DNA from: Rhynchopus euleeides
Lineage: Eukaryota > Euglenozoa > Diplonemea > Diplonemida > Diplonemidae
Direction of reading: 5' to 3'
Assembly (NCBI GenBank): GCA_963210315.1
Contig: OY723262.1
Location: forward strand, 62,001-126,000
DNA: 64,000 nucleotides
Within the stretch, counting starts at the first letter, position 1. Every line of letters starts with the position of its first letter. Shown here in pieces: positions 1 to 8,480 of the stretch. Position numbers and translations under genes: made by a program. Under the pieces are notes generated by a model. That model worked only from the letters and a program-made list of their open reading frames with translations, did no database searches and was not told where the DNA came from.

Positions 1-2761
1 TGAGGCACTGGGCGAATTTGAGGGCCCGGAGCGTCCCCCTGCTCAATACGTCCCCCTTCTCGAGGTGACGGTTGAGGTGATCCTTCATCGACGTCGGCAG
101 GATGGGGATGCCTGCCTGCATGAGGGACGTCCTGCAGGAGTCGTGCGGGCAGTACAGCCTGGCAGTGGAGCGCTCGACCAGCTTTGACCCCACATCGAGC
201 TCCTCCTGTCCCTCAGCAGTCTGCAGCTCCGCCATCCTCGCGTTGGACCGCGTGAGGAAGGCCGGCTCGGCCCTGTTGACCAGCCCCTGCAGCTCGGCCC
301 GCGGGATGCTGACACCCTCGAAATGCTGCCCCGTCAGGGCTATCACGCGGGTCTTCTGCAGAAGCTCCTTGTCGGGCACCTTCGCTGGGCGGATGGAGAC
401 GATGGGGTGCTCGCCGCCCTGGACCACGACGATGTGAATGCTCCACACCCTGGCCGCGAGTTGCAGCGCGAGGTGGTCCATCCAGCTGCTGGGCCTGGCG
501 AGGTTGGCTGCATAGGCGAGGTGTTGGGCCTTGTCTCCGCCGAAAAGGTCTGTGAGTGCCTGCAGCTTCTTCGCAGCCTCCGAGAGGTCCTGGCGCCTGA
601 GTGCGATGTCTGCTGCGGGGACCCCGATGGCGAAGAAACCGCAGTCGCCCTGCGCCGCGTTGGGCACGCGGGTCGCCCCGAAATCCCTGAGGAGGTCATC
701 AACCGCATCCCTCTCGCCCTGCGCTTCTCCCATAGCGTCATCGTCGTCAGCGCCACCGCGCATCGCGTCGCATGGGATGTGGGCGCCTTCCGTTGATCCG
801 CCAGGGGTAACCCGCAGAGCCGGGCTCGGCTCAGTCCAAACAGGGGCGTAGTCGGGCAAAGGCAGGGCCTCCAGCTTCCTCCGCACCCTGGTCCGGGCCG
901 CCGCGAGGTCCGGGAGGGACGCCCTGGGGTCGTCGGCGACATGTCTCGTCAGCACCCTCTCCAAGGTGTCTCTGGCCAGATCCTCGCGGAAGACGAGCCA
1001 GTCGAACAGGATCTCATCTTGTCTGTCCCAAGCCAGCCGCCCCCCTCCGGTCCAACGCGTGCCCGGGAGGGACGAAGGGGAGTGGAGGGCCCTCGCGTGG
1101 AGGCGGATGCCCCTGACGGCCCGGCGCCTCAGGCACATCGGCCTCGCGGGACGCCGGGCGACCCAGTGCCGAGGGCGGCGTGACATCCCGTGGCGGCGCG
1201 GGGCCCGACCACACAGGCGCGCCACTACGGACCAGCAGACCCTACTCGCTTCGCTCAGACCCCGCCTGCACGCCGACACCGCCGCCCTCGCTAGGCCCAC
1301 CCAGCTCTGGGGAGACGCGCATGACCGGAGCCCCCCCATGAGCGGCCTCCACATCGCCTGTCGGAGGAGGGACCAGATCACCCCTCGAAGGGAGGGGGGG
1401 GACGTCCCGCGCAGGCCTGCCCGCTGGCGACTGGGGGCGCGACGCTTCATCGCCGCGCGGCGGACTGCCCGAGCCCGCGGCCGTCTCCACTGCCTGGGGA
1501 GGCGCATCTGCACCCACCTGCGCCTCTCGCCGTCGTCCCAGCCCTCTGCCAGGGCGCCGGGGGGTAAACCCCAGCCACGAGCAGTTGGGACGCCCGAGCT
1601 GCACTCCGCTCCAACAGGAGGGTCCCCAGACCAGCCCCGACATGCTGGCATCCACGTACCCTGACTAGTGGATCGGTCCCCTGCCGGGGCACCGCTGGCG
1701 TTGTTTCCCTGCTGGGAGTACAGCTCTCCCTGCTGCTCAGCGGCTGGGGTGGTGGGACGGCGGGGCGGTGCGTCGGTGGGGGCGCCGGGGGCGAGATCCC
1801 CGCCTGCCCCACTATCCCCGAATTTCCCCGTGATGGCAAGGTGCGGTGACACTTGGGCTGGGGGAACGTGTGAGGTGGGGGGGCAGGAGGTGAGTGGATG
1901 GGGCACGAGGGAGTTACACAGTGCGAGGTGGGGACTGGGCCCACTATACTCGAAAACCCCAGCTTGCCCCTCCACCCCTGGTGCACTGGGGGGCGGAGAC
2001 GGAGGGGGAGAACGCGAGAGACGGGATGTGGGGGGATGTTGCGATGCGATAGGGGGGAGGGCAGCGGGGGGAGCGAGGGACTGAGCGGGTGGGGGGACAA
2101 AAAAGCACGGGAGTCGGGGGTGTGGTATATTGGCCCTTCCCTCCCCTGCCCCATACTGTCCTAACACACCCTCCCACCCGAACGAGTCCCCCCTGGGGGG
2201 GGGGGGGAGGCCTCCCACCACCCGCCCTGACCCCCACGCCCAGCCGACCCCCCACATGACGTGAGGGAGGGGGTTGGGGCGGGAAGCTGTCACCCGCCCT
2301 GCTGCTGCCTCTGCTGCTCCCTCTGCAACGGTGACCGCCGCTGCCTGCACGAGGGGGGGCCGCGACCCTTCCGCAGCCGTCGGGGAGTGCCGTTGGGGGG
2401 TGCATAAAGCCGGTGGGTCAGACCGGTGTGCTGTTGTTGGGGGGCCCGTGTGGAACCCACCCTCCCCCGGCCCTGCCTGTCCCGGCGCTGCCGATGCCGT
2501 CGCTGCTGCTCTCGTCGCTACCGGGGGCGACCCGGGCTGCCCTCGTGCGGGGGGTTGCGACCCCCGCGCTTCTGCCGCTACCGGGGGCGGCCCGGGCTGC
2601 ACTCGTGTGGGGGGCTGCGGCCCCCCCGTCTCCCTCGCTACCGGGGGCGACCCGGGCTGCTCACCCGCTGGGGGCGGGAGCGCCGCCACCAGCAGCGCCA
2701 TGAGGGCCCACTGCCCTCGCCTCCTCGCGTGCCCACGGCCAGGCACGTCTCGCGCCTCCAT
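1..2761 (-). CDS. OTU-like protease + C2H2 zinc finger protein, SL-tagged, 3' end beyond window
   Basis: An ATG at 2761 opens a frame that I translated without a stop to base 1, at least 920 codons. Residues 1-430 are Pro/Ala/Gly-rich and include a 20-residue unit repeated three times (60-bp period, 2521-2700). About 430-620 is Arg-rich. An OTU-type thiol protease core follows: Cys near residue 706 in QGDCGFFAI and His near 812 in TGQHFEGV. A C2H2-type finger (CPHDSC ... HLNRHL) lies near 870-895. The ATG is 44 nt downstream of two tandem SL copies, so the 5' end looks like a trans-spliced mRNA copied back into DNA. OTU proteins normally cleave ubiquitin-like conjugates; here the context is mobile DNA. 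Proteases and CCHH fingers upstream of a reverse transcriptase are known from some non-LTR retrotransposons (NeSL carries a protease), so an RT beyond the left edge is plausible but unseen. The basic middle part could hide a frameshift. Confidence 0.6.
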   Translation of the reverse strand, partial: MEARDVPGRGHARRRGQWALMALLVAALPPPAGEQPGSPPVARETGGPQPPTRVQPGPPPVAAEARGSQPPARGQPGSPPVATRAAATASAAPGQAGPGEGGFHTGPPTTAHRSDPPALCTPQRHSPTAAEGSRPPLVQAAAVTVAEGAAEAAAGRVTASRPNPLPHVMWGVGWAWGSGRVVGGLPPPPRGDSFGWEGVLGQYGAGEGRANIPHPRLPCFFVPPPAQSLAPPAALPPIASQHPPTSRLSRSPPPSPPPSAPGVEGQAGVFEYSGPSPHLALCNSLVPHPLTSCPPTSHVPPAQVSPHLAITGKFGDSGAGGDLAPGAPTDAPPRRPTTPAAEQQGELYSQQGNNASGAPAGDRSTSQGTWMPACRGWSGDPPVGAECSSGVPTARGWGLPPGALAEGWDDGERRRWVQMRLPRQWRRPRARAVRRAAMKRRAPSRQRAGLRGTSPPSLRGVIWSLLRQAMWRPLMGGLRSCASPQSWVGLARAAVSACRRGLSEASRVCWSVVARLCGRAPRRHGMSRRPRHWVARRPARPMCLRRRAVRGIRLHARALHSPSSLPGTRWTGGGRLAWDRQDEILFDWLVFREDLARDTLERVLTRHVADDPRASLPDLAAARTRVRRKLEALPLPDYAPVWTEPSPALRVTPGGSTEGAHIPCDAMRGGADDDDAMGEAQGERDAVDDLLRDFGATRVPNAAQGDCGFFAIGVPAADIALRRQDLSEAAKKLQALTDLFGGDKAQHLAYAANLARPSSWMDHLALQLAARVWSIHIVVVQGGEHPIVSIRPAKVPDKELLQKTRVIALTGQHFEGVSIPRAELQGLVNRAEPAFLTRSNARMAELQTAEGQEELDVGSKLVERSTARLYCPHDSCRTSLMQAGIPILPTSMKDHLNRHLEKGDVLSRGTLRALKFAQCL

Positions 2762-2803
2762 CGCGACTCGCGCTCGCGTGTGTCGGGGGTGGGAAGGGGG
2801 GGA

Positions 2804-2862
2804 CAATGAAGTACAGAAACTGTAGCAATGAAGTACAGAAACTGTAGCTTAAGAAATCGTTG

Positions 2863-2863
<1 letters not shown>
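2804..2863 (-). other. Tandem spliced-leader relics: one full, one 5'-truncated
   Basis: Read on the minus strand, 2863-2826 is a complete 38-nt leader starting CCAACGATTTCTTAAG and ending ACAGTTTCTGTACTTCATTG. It is followed at once, 2825-2804, by a second copy of its last 22 nt, starting CTACAG. The second copy begins exactly after the AAG inside the leader. No GT donor follows either copy, so this is not an SL RNA gene. It is the product expected when an SL-capped retrocopy was transcribed and re-trans-spliced at an AG within its old leader, then copied into DNA again. The last 20 nt are the part shared by kinetoplastid and diplonemid leaders. Confidence 0.85.
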
Positions 2864-2864
<1 letters not shown>

Positions 2865-2894
<30 letters not shown>

Positions 2895-2999
2895 CCACTT
2901 GCCCGTCAGGTGGACCACCGGGTGGGGAGAGAACCGGTGTGAGGCACTTGGGTCCGTACAGGTGGGCAGGGAACCTTTTTTTTTTTTTTTTTTTTTTTT
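2865..2999 (-). mobile_element. Two poly(A) tracts bounding an 80-bp retroposon 3' end
   Basis: Poly(T) on the plus strand at 2865-2894 and 2976-2999 marks poly(A) tails of minus-oriented retroposed pieces. The 80 bp between them (2895-2975) match the 3' terminal sequence found before poly(A) at 12048-12126 and 8394-8473 (ending GACGGGCAAGT). It is therefore a 5'-truncated copy of the '3'-end B' family. Its tail abuts the first base of the spliced leader at 2863. Confidence 0.7.
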
Positions 3000-3000
3000 G

Positions 3001-3232
3001 AGTTCTTCCGGACCGAGAATCTTTGCAGCTGTTGTTTGTCTGGGCTAGTTGGTACAGAATACAAGGTACAAGAGACAAGCAAGACAAGAAACGAAAAGAA
3101 GAAAGCGAAAGAAACACACATGAAAAGATCACACACATCAAACGACACGCCAAAAATGGCTCAGCCTCTGGACATCCACTTAGCCAGCGAGGACCACACT
3201 GGTGACAGATTGCTCGTACATAACTCCAAAAA
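3001..3232 (-). repeat. Short interspersed repeat C, copy 1, followed by poly(A)
   Basis: About 225 bp nearly identical to 4792-5019. On the minus strand it ends ...TCTCGGTCCGGA and is followed by the poly(A) at 2999-2976, as for a retroposed RNA. It contains no ORF of note and I do not recognise the parental RNA. Confidence 0.7.
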
Positions 3233-4092
3233 CGGGGGGCTTGGTTGCTTCAATAGCATATGGTTGATAGCCGCCAACCGCTTTTGTGTTATGTGCAAGG
3301 AACCTGAAGTGGAAGTTGCACATTACACATTGCAATGAATGCTGAAACACAGAGTGTCACAGGAAACGATCGAGTAAAGAAAAACTCAAAGAAAAAGCCC
3401 AAAAGGGAAACACAAGCTAGCTGGGACAACGCTAGGGTTCAGAAAACTGCTCTTTGTAGTGATGGAGGGGCTTGTTGGTTTGTTTGTAGCCGCAACGCAT
3501 CGACACAAAGAGAGGTCTCTGTTGTGCACCGAAAAAGTAGAGAAAGGGCCAATGGTGAAAGCAAAAGGCAGTGCTGTCTATGACTCCACCGCCTGCAACA
3601 CTAGTCAACCCCTTGTGCGAAGGGGGAGGGGCCAGGCACAGGTCAGCAGCGACCACCCAGAGGGGCTACCCGTTGAGGGCTTAGAGCCGCAACGTGGGGG
3701 CAGGATCAGCTCCAGCAGGATCTTCTCAGGCATCGCGCAGCTCCAGCACGCCCGATCGCGGCACTAGGGAAAGCATTGGCGAGGCTTTCACGCCCCAAAA
3801 GGGGGGCAACCCTGCATCCTGATCTTCCTACAGGCTGGCCTGCAGACGTCCATGTGCTCAAGCCACTCATGCAATTAGAGCAACTCAGAGGGAACAGCCC
3901 AGGGCCTTATGCTCGCGCACACTGCCCTGACCCATGCACAGGTCCGATTTCTCCCGAGACTCACTCAAGAGGCCCCCCAAGGTCAATTCCAAGGATCTTA
4001 ATACCAGAGCTTGCTTTGGTTTCCCCTCCAAGGAGGGTAATCACAGGGGGCGCCACGTGAAGGCAGCAAGTTGGATTTTATCCCCCCCAGTA
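3233..4092. other. Unassigned spacer between repeats
   Basis: No convincing gene. The only recognisable element is the last part, 4062-4088, which shares GGATTTTATCCCCC and flanking bases with the edge of repeat C at 5020-5043. Short ORFs here lack domains and codon bias. Confidence 0.4.
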
Positions 4093-4664
4093 AAGCAGGG
4101 AACCTGGGGGCGGGGGGCCTCAAATCCCTCTCTCTCTCATGCACGCGTGCTGGGCTCAACGGCCTGTACTCTCCCATCCGCCACCCAACCACCCATGCAC
4201 AACTTGACGAGGCCTTGAGACACACCTCTCCCTTCCGAGACCCAGACCACCCACTTCCATCCCTGGCGCTGTCTGTTGGCAAGTGAGCAAAGGTAACACG
4301 AAACACAAGGGCAAGACTTGGAGCGAGCGTCGCGAGTCAATCAGAGAGGCACTCCCTCCTCGCATCCTGTGTCGTTGGCTTCCGCCCTGCATGTCATCTC
4401 GACAAGCAGCAGACACCCCAAGAGCAGAGGTGGAGAGTAGCAGTCCCCCGGTTCGCCCCCGGGTACCAAAAAAAAAACCCTCCTCGCAGGGTGGTGTCGG
4501 CCTTGTGTGCTCTCGAAAACCCGCTGTCGCCGTCCGTCAACCTGTGTGGCTGCCTGTAGAGGCGTTAAGGGGCGTGGGGACTAGGGGACCGAAGAGGGGT
4601 CAGAGACAGGTCGGACCTGCTCGGAGAAACACAAGAAAGGGGTGGAGGGAGTTAAAGTTTGCGG
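4093..4664 (-). repeat. 3'-end B retroposon fragment, interrupted by an insertion
   Basis: Minus-strand copy of the sequence found on the plus strand at about 11590-12050, the 3' region of the plus-strand OTU-family locus. It lacks the terminal 80 bp and poly(A). It is interrupted at 4365-4477 by a short poly(A) insertion with target duplication. The uninterrupted copy serves as the empty-site reference. Confidence 0.8.
4354..4488 (+). mobile_element. 113-bp SINE-like insertion with 11-bp target-site duplication
   Basis: The insert 4365-4477 ends in poly(A) (4468-4477) preceded by GGTTCGCCCCCGGGTACC. It is flanked by CCCTCCTCGCA at 4354-4364 and 4478-4488. The homologous site on the other strand near 11786-11797 has a single copy of that 11-mer, so this is an unambiguous filled/empty pair. 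The insert equals the last ~105 bp of the 3' region of the OTU elements at 4675 and 15841, so it is a 5'-truncated retrocopy of them. The TTCG hairpin resembles a tRNA T-arm, but no other tRNA part is present. Confidence 0.9.
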
Positions 4665-4665
4665 G

Positions 4666-5728
4666 TTTTTTTTTGGTACCCGGGGGCGAACCGGGGGACT
4701 GCTACTCTCCACCTCTGCTCTTGGGGTGTCTGCTGCTTGTCGAGATGACATGCAGGGCGGAAGCCAACGACACAGTTGCTGTTGGGGACATCCGGACCGA
4801 GAATCTTTGCAGCTGTTGTTTGTCTGGGCTAGTTGGTACAGAATACAAGGTACAAGAGACAAGCAAGACAAGAAACGAAAAGAAGAAAGCGAAAGAAACA
4901 CACATGAAAAGATCACACACATCAAACGACACGCCCAAAATGGCACAGCCTCTGGACATCCACTTAGCCAGCGAGGACCACACTGGTGACAGATTGCTCG
5001 TACATAACTCCAAAAACGGCAGCAAGTTGGATTTTATCCCCCCGTTGCTGTTGGCCACGTGTGGCAGAGGCTAGAGGCTAGAGGGCCGTGTACTTGGCAA
5101 GTTCGAACAACAAGGGCCAGACCTCTTCTACAGTCTCTCCCCAAATGGCGACCGTTCGAAAAGTCCAGGGCCCAGAACGCGCAAAAAACAGGGTTGAAAC
5201 AGTCCCTGTCGAGCGGTTTGCGGGACCGAGCGGGCCATCCCTCCAAACCACTCGAACTGGGGGAGGGAACTGCAGAGGAGGGGCGGAATCGAGGGGAATG
5301 GTGGAATCAGGGAGCGAATTTACAGGGGTCCGTGGTGCCGTGGCTCTCACACACGTTCTGCTGGTGCCACTCCGAGTTTGTGGCGAACTTTTTCGGACAC
5401 CACCGACCCCCCCAAAGGGCAAGACTATTCACACTGTGCAAGACTCTATTAAGGGGGAGGGGCGGGGGGGGGGGGACGATCAGATTTGTTTGTTTAGGCG
5501 CCGTGGGACCGAATGGACTTTCCGGACCCACGGCTCGAAGGTCAAACTATACACACTGGAATCGATGATGATGCTTGGGGGCCTAGGCGCGAGGGGAACG
5601 GACGCGGGGGTCCCAACCACCCACCCTAGACGGACTATACACACGACTCTACCGAAGAGGGGAGGAGGGGGAAGGGGGGGGGAGGAGGTTGCACCCTACG
5701 TGCACCGTCCTCTCCCTGCATGAACGCT
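4666..5728 (-). mobile_element. 3' region and poly(A) tail of OTU element (family A)
   Basis: Downstream of the OTU ORF ending at 5729, this minus-strand region runs to a poly(A) tail at 4674-4666. It aligns along most of its length with 15841-16602, the region after the second family-A OTU ORF: shared stretches include the hairpin beside the tail, AGTTCGAACAACAA/ATGTTCGAACAACAA, and ACAGGGGTCCGTGGTGCCGTGG. It is interrupted by a 258-bp insertion at 4786-5043. The conserved ORF-to-tail linkage at two loci argues that ORF and 3' region form one mobile unit. Confidence 0.8.
4775..5054 (-). mobile_element. Repeat C copy 2 (258 bp) with 11-bp target-site duplication
   Basis: GTTGCTGTTGG occurs at 4775-4785 and 5044-5054 around the 258-bp insert 4786-5043. 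The paralogous site near 15953-15965 (gtgttgttggtc) has it once, in degenerate form. Most of the insert matches 3008-3232. No poly(A) tail remains at its 3' side, unlike copy 1. Confidence 0.8.
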
Positions 5729-7936
5729 TCACCTCCGCCGACGGGGCCCCTGGCCCCCTACTCCGATCACCGCAGCCTGCCTCTCCTGCCCGCCGCCACG
5801 GTCCCTACGGTCGCCGCCACCCCTGCCGCCGCCTCTCCCGGCTGCCCACCTGTCGCGGCCCTGCCTCCCTCCACCCTGGCCGTCGCCCCTCCTGTCCCGG
5901 GGGTCCGTCACCCCTCCCCCGCCACGGCCGCCCCGCGGTCGCGCCGCCTCCTCCGGGTGCCGCTCACGCGTCCGTCTCTTGTCCACCCGGCTGTTCACGC
6001 GCTTGCACGCGAAGAACTCCTCCACCCGTGCCGCACTCGCCCCTTCCCGCCTCGAGTTGAAGTCGGCATCTACCGACCGTCGATCCGCCACCCACTGCTT
6101 GTAGACAGCGTGTGCCGTCTCGACCTCCAACTCTGAGCGCCCGTGCTGGCCGAAGAGCTCGAACCAGCCTTCTGCCGTCCGAGGGACCCACGCCGCCTCC
6201 TTCGCTCCCTCCGCCGCCGCCTTCGCTGCCGAAGGAAACACCATCCTGCCGTCCACCTCTGCTGGCCCGTCAGACCGACTCCCTGCCCACTTCCCCATAC
6301 CCGCGCGAGCTGCTGAGATCAGGATCACTGACACTTGGGTGGCTGTGTTTGTGTTTTGGGTGCCTCCCGTTGACGTGACCGTGCCCTCGTCGCTCATGCC
6401 GTCCACCCCCTCCGACAACTCGTCGTCGAAGGCGATGCCGCCGTCCGCCCCTCGAGGGAGCTCCATCGTCGATGCTGCTGCCGCTGCCGCCGCTGTCGCT
6501 GCCGCTGCTGCCTGCCGAGGGATGGCTGTGGGTCCGTTGTTGGAGCCTTCCCCCAGAGGTGTCGCCGCTGCTGCCGCCGCCGCCGCCGCCGCACTCGACG
6601 GGGTGCCCCCCACGGGAGCTGCCGAAGGGGATGGTGAGGAGTGGGGAAGGGCCGGCGAGTGCCGGGATGGAGTGGGTTGGGATGGAGTAGGTTGAGAAGA
6701 AGTAGAGTGGGATGATGTAGGGTGGGATGTAGTAGGTTGGGATGATGTAGTCTGAGATGTAGGGTGGGATGTAGTAGGTTGGGATGATGTAGTCTGAGAT
6801 GCCGTCGGAGGGTGGGTGTTATGGGGTGAAGGGAGGGGGTGGGATGTCGAAGAAGACGGGTTGTCGAGGTGTGCTTCACCGCACCACCTGTATGTCGCCG
6901 GGGACTTGTCGCGGCACGTGAGGCACACTGCCACCCCGCACTCGCTGCATCCCCAGCACCCGCGAACGCTCACCGGCGTGGTGCACGCCCCGCAGCTCGT
7001 CTGCCAACCGACCTGGAGGCTCATCAGCCGCGCAGCTTCACACCCCCGGACGCGGATATCCTGCCCCACTGGGCACGCGTCCACCTCCAGCGCCCACTGC
7101 TGCAGCGGCTCGGGCAGGATCACGGGCACAAAGTGGCCCACCGCTGTGCCGTCTGCCTGTCCCGACTCACCCACAAACGCCACCGCCGCCATCCCTGCCG
7201 CCCGCCTCGCTGCGCGCCACACTCTGACCCCCTGGCCCTGCTTCCTGAACGCCAGGATGTTGATGCAGAGGGCCCTCGCGAGCCCCCCGAGGACCAGCTC
7301 GTCAGCCCACGACTGCAGCCCCGGCCCTGCCCCGCTGCGGCCCATCAGCCGAGCCCACGCCTCCGGCGCCCCCTCCACCAGCGCGCGCAGCCCGGCGTGC
7401 GACACCACCGCCTCCACTGCTCGCCTCCGCGCCTCGGCCGCTGTCACAATCAGACTGGCCGGCAGCTGACCGACCACCGCGTCAAACAGGCAGTCGCCCA
7501 CGGTGTACTCCGCCCGCCACCGCACCTGTCCCTGGAGGGACCCCACCAGGTCCTCGACTTCCAAACACTGTGACACATCCGCGGGGGCGGCACTCTGCCA
7601 CTGGGCGATGAAGGCCGCCACAGACCGGAGGTTTCGCCAAATCGTTGTAGCAGGTCCCCGCTCGACTACGTAGAGTATAGAGTAGAGTTTTGAGTAGAGG
7701 TAGATCCCCCCCCCTAGACCAGATGCCTTTGTGCAGTAGAGCACACACAGGTGCTGTGAATACCCCCTTCTCCGTCCCCCCCCCCCCTCCCCCCCCAACT
7801 CCCCCTCGCGGCAGGCACGGTCGGCCCGACGAGTCAGTTCAGTGTTGTCCCTCAACGAGACCCCCTGTCCCCGGCCCTGTGAGCACCACAGCACCAGGGA
7901 ATAGGCATCCCAACTCACAGGACCCACCGCCGTCAC
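5729..7936 (-). CDS. OTU-like protease of retroposon family A, 5' end uncertain
   Basis: An open frame of 735 codons, but the nominal start is GTG and no ATG precedes the catalytic region, so the true start is either spliced or lost. An OTU-like core has Cys near residue 149 (VGDCLFDAVV) and His in VGHFVPVIL. A Cys-rich zinc module follows (about 315-360, CGACTTP ... CWGCSECGVAVC), then Ser/Thr/Pro/Gln and poly-Ala low complexity, an acidic patch, a conserved module with GWFELFG near 590, and a basic Arg/Gly tail. The same order is seen at 16603-18064. It is followed directly by the conserved 3' region and poly(A) at 4666. OTU domains deconjugate ubiquitin; whether this one acts in the element's mobility or on the host is unknown. 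Confidence 0.6.
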   Translation of the reverse strand: MTAVGPVSWDAYSLVLWCSQGRGQGVSLRDNTELTRRADRACREGELGGEGGGGRRRGYSQHLCVLYCTKASGLGGGIYLYSKLYSILYVVERGPATTIWRNLRSVAAFIAQWQSAAPADVSQCLEVEDLVGSLQGQVRWRAEYTVGDCLFDAVVGQLPASLIVTAAEARRRAVEAVVSHAGLRALVEGAPEAWARLMGRSGAGPGLQSWADELVLGGLARALCINILAFRKQGQGVRVWRAARRAAGMAAVAFVGESGQADGTAVGHFVPVILPEPLQQWALEVDACPVGQDIRVRGCEAARLMSLQVGWQTSCGACTTPVSVRGCWGCSECGVAVCLTCRDKSPATYRWCGEAHLDNPSSSTSHPLPSPHNTHPPTASQTTSSQPTTSHPTSQTTSSQPTTSHPTSSHSTSSQPTPSQPTPSRHSPALPHSSPSPSAAPVGGTPSSAAAAAAAAAATPLGEGSNNGPTAIPRQAAAAATAAAAAAASTMELPRGADGGIAFDDELSEGVDGMSDEGTVTSTGGTQNTNTATQVSVILISAARAGMGKWAGSRSDGPAEVDGRMVFPSAAKAAAEGAKEAAWVPRTAEGWFELFGQHGRSELEVETAHAVYKQWVADRRSVDADFNSRREGASAARVEEFFACKRVNSRVDKRRTRERHPEEAARPRGGRGGGGVTDPRDRRGDGQGGGRQGRDRWAAGRGGGRGGGDRRDRGGGQERQAAVIGVGGQGPRRRR

Positions 7937-8149
7937 TGCATGCCCCTCTGCCCCGCGTTTCGTTACCTTCTCTGCCAGGTCACGGGTCCCCCCTCCAGGT
8001 GCCCTCCCGCCTCATCCCTTTTTACCCCCGTCGTTGCCCGTTTTGGCGCCCCCGATAGGCGGACCCAGGGAGCCTCGTCAAAGTGCCATCCCTACAGGAG
8101 ATCGCCCTGGTTTTGGCCCCCATGAGCACCATGGCACCAGTAATCCAGG

Positions 8150-8480
8150 AAATTTGGCTCCCTGGATCCACCGTCACTGCTATTCTTGTCCTTCTGCATT
8201 ACCTTTCACGCTTATTTGCCTTCGGACTGGGTCATGGGATGGAAGAGGGCGGTCGGGGTCTGGGGAAGTGAGGATGTGTGTCAAGACCTTGTCTCGTTGT
8301 GCCTGGGAGGTTTGGTGGTGGATGGGATGAGACACAGGCCATTGTGCCCAGAGAGCGCATGAGAGAGAGGGATTTGAGGCCCCCCGCCCCCAGGTTCCCT
8401 GCCCACCTGGACGGACCCAAGTGCCTCACACCGGTTCTCTCCCCACCCGGTGGTCCACCTGACGGGCAAGTCGAAAAAAA
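8150..8480 (+). mobile_element. Diverged 3'-end B retroposon fragment, truncating an OTU gene
   Basis: Plus-strand sequence matching about 11850-12126 with substitutions and small gaps, ending GACGGGCAAGT and a short poly(A) at 8474-8480. The right junction falls within the reading frame of the OTU gene on the opposite strand, removing that gene's C-terminal module. Confidence 0.75.

Noticed and set aside
2804..2863. SL RNA gene
   Set aside because: No GT donor, Sm site or promoter after either leader copy; the flanks are poly(A) and an ORF.
2638..3153. ORFs running through the poly(A)/poly(T) tracts
   Set aside because: They encode poly-Lys or poly-Phe from retroposon tails and cross repeat junctions.
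4440..4470. tRNA gene or tRNA-derived SINE
   Set aside because: CCCGG-TTCGCCC-CCGGG fits a T-arm and is followed by ACCA, but no acceptor, D or anticodon arm is present upstream; probably a coincidental 3' hairpin of the family-A RNA.
7620..7680. Possible second spliced-leader relic (ACAACGATTT near 7640 on the minus strand)
   Set aside because: Only about nine bases match the leader start and the diagnostic 3' half is absent.
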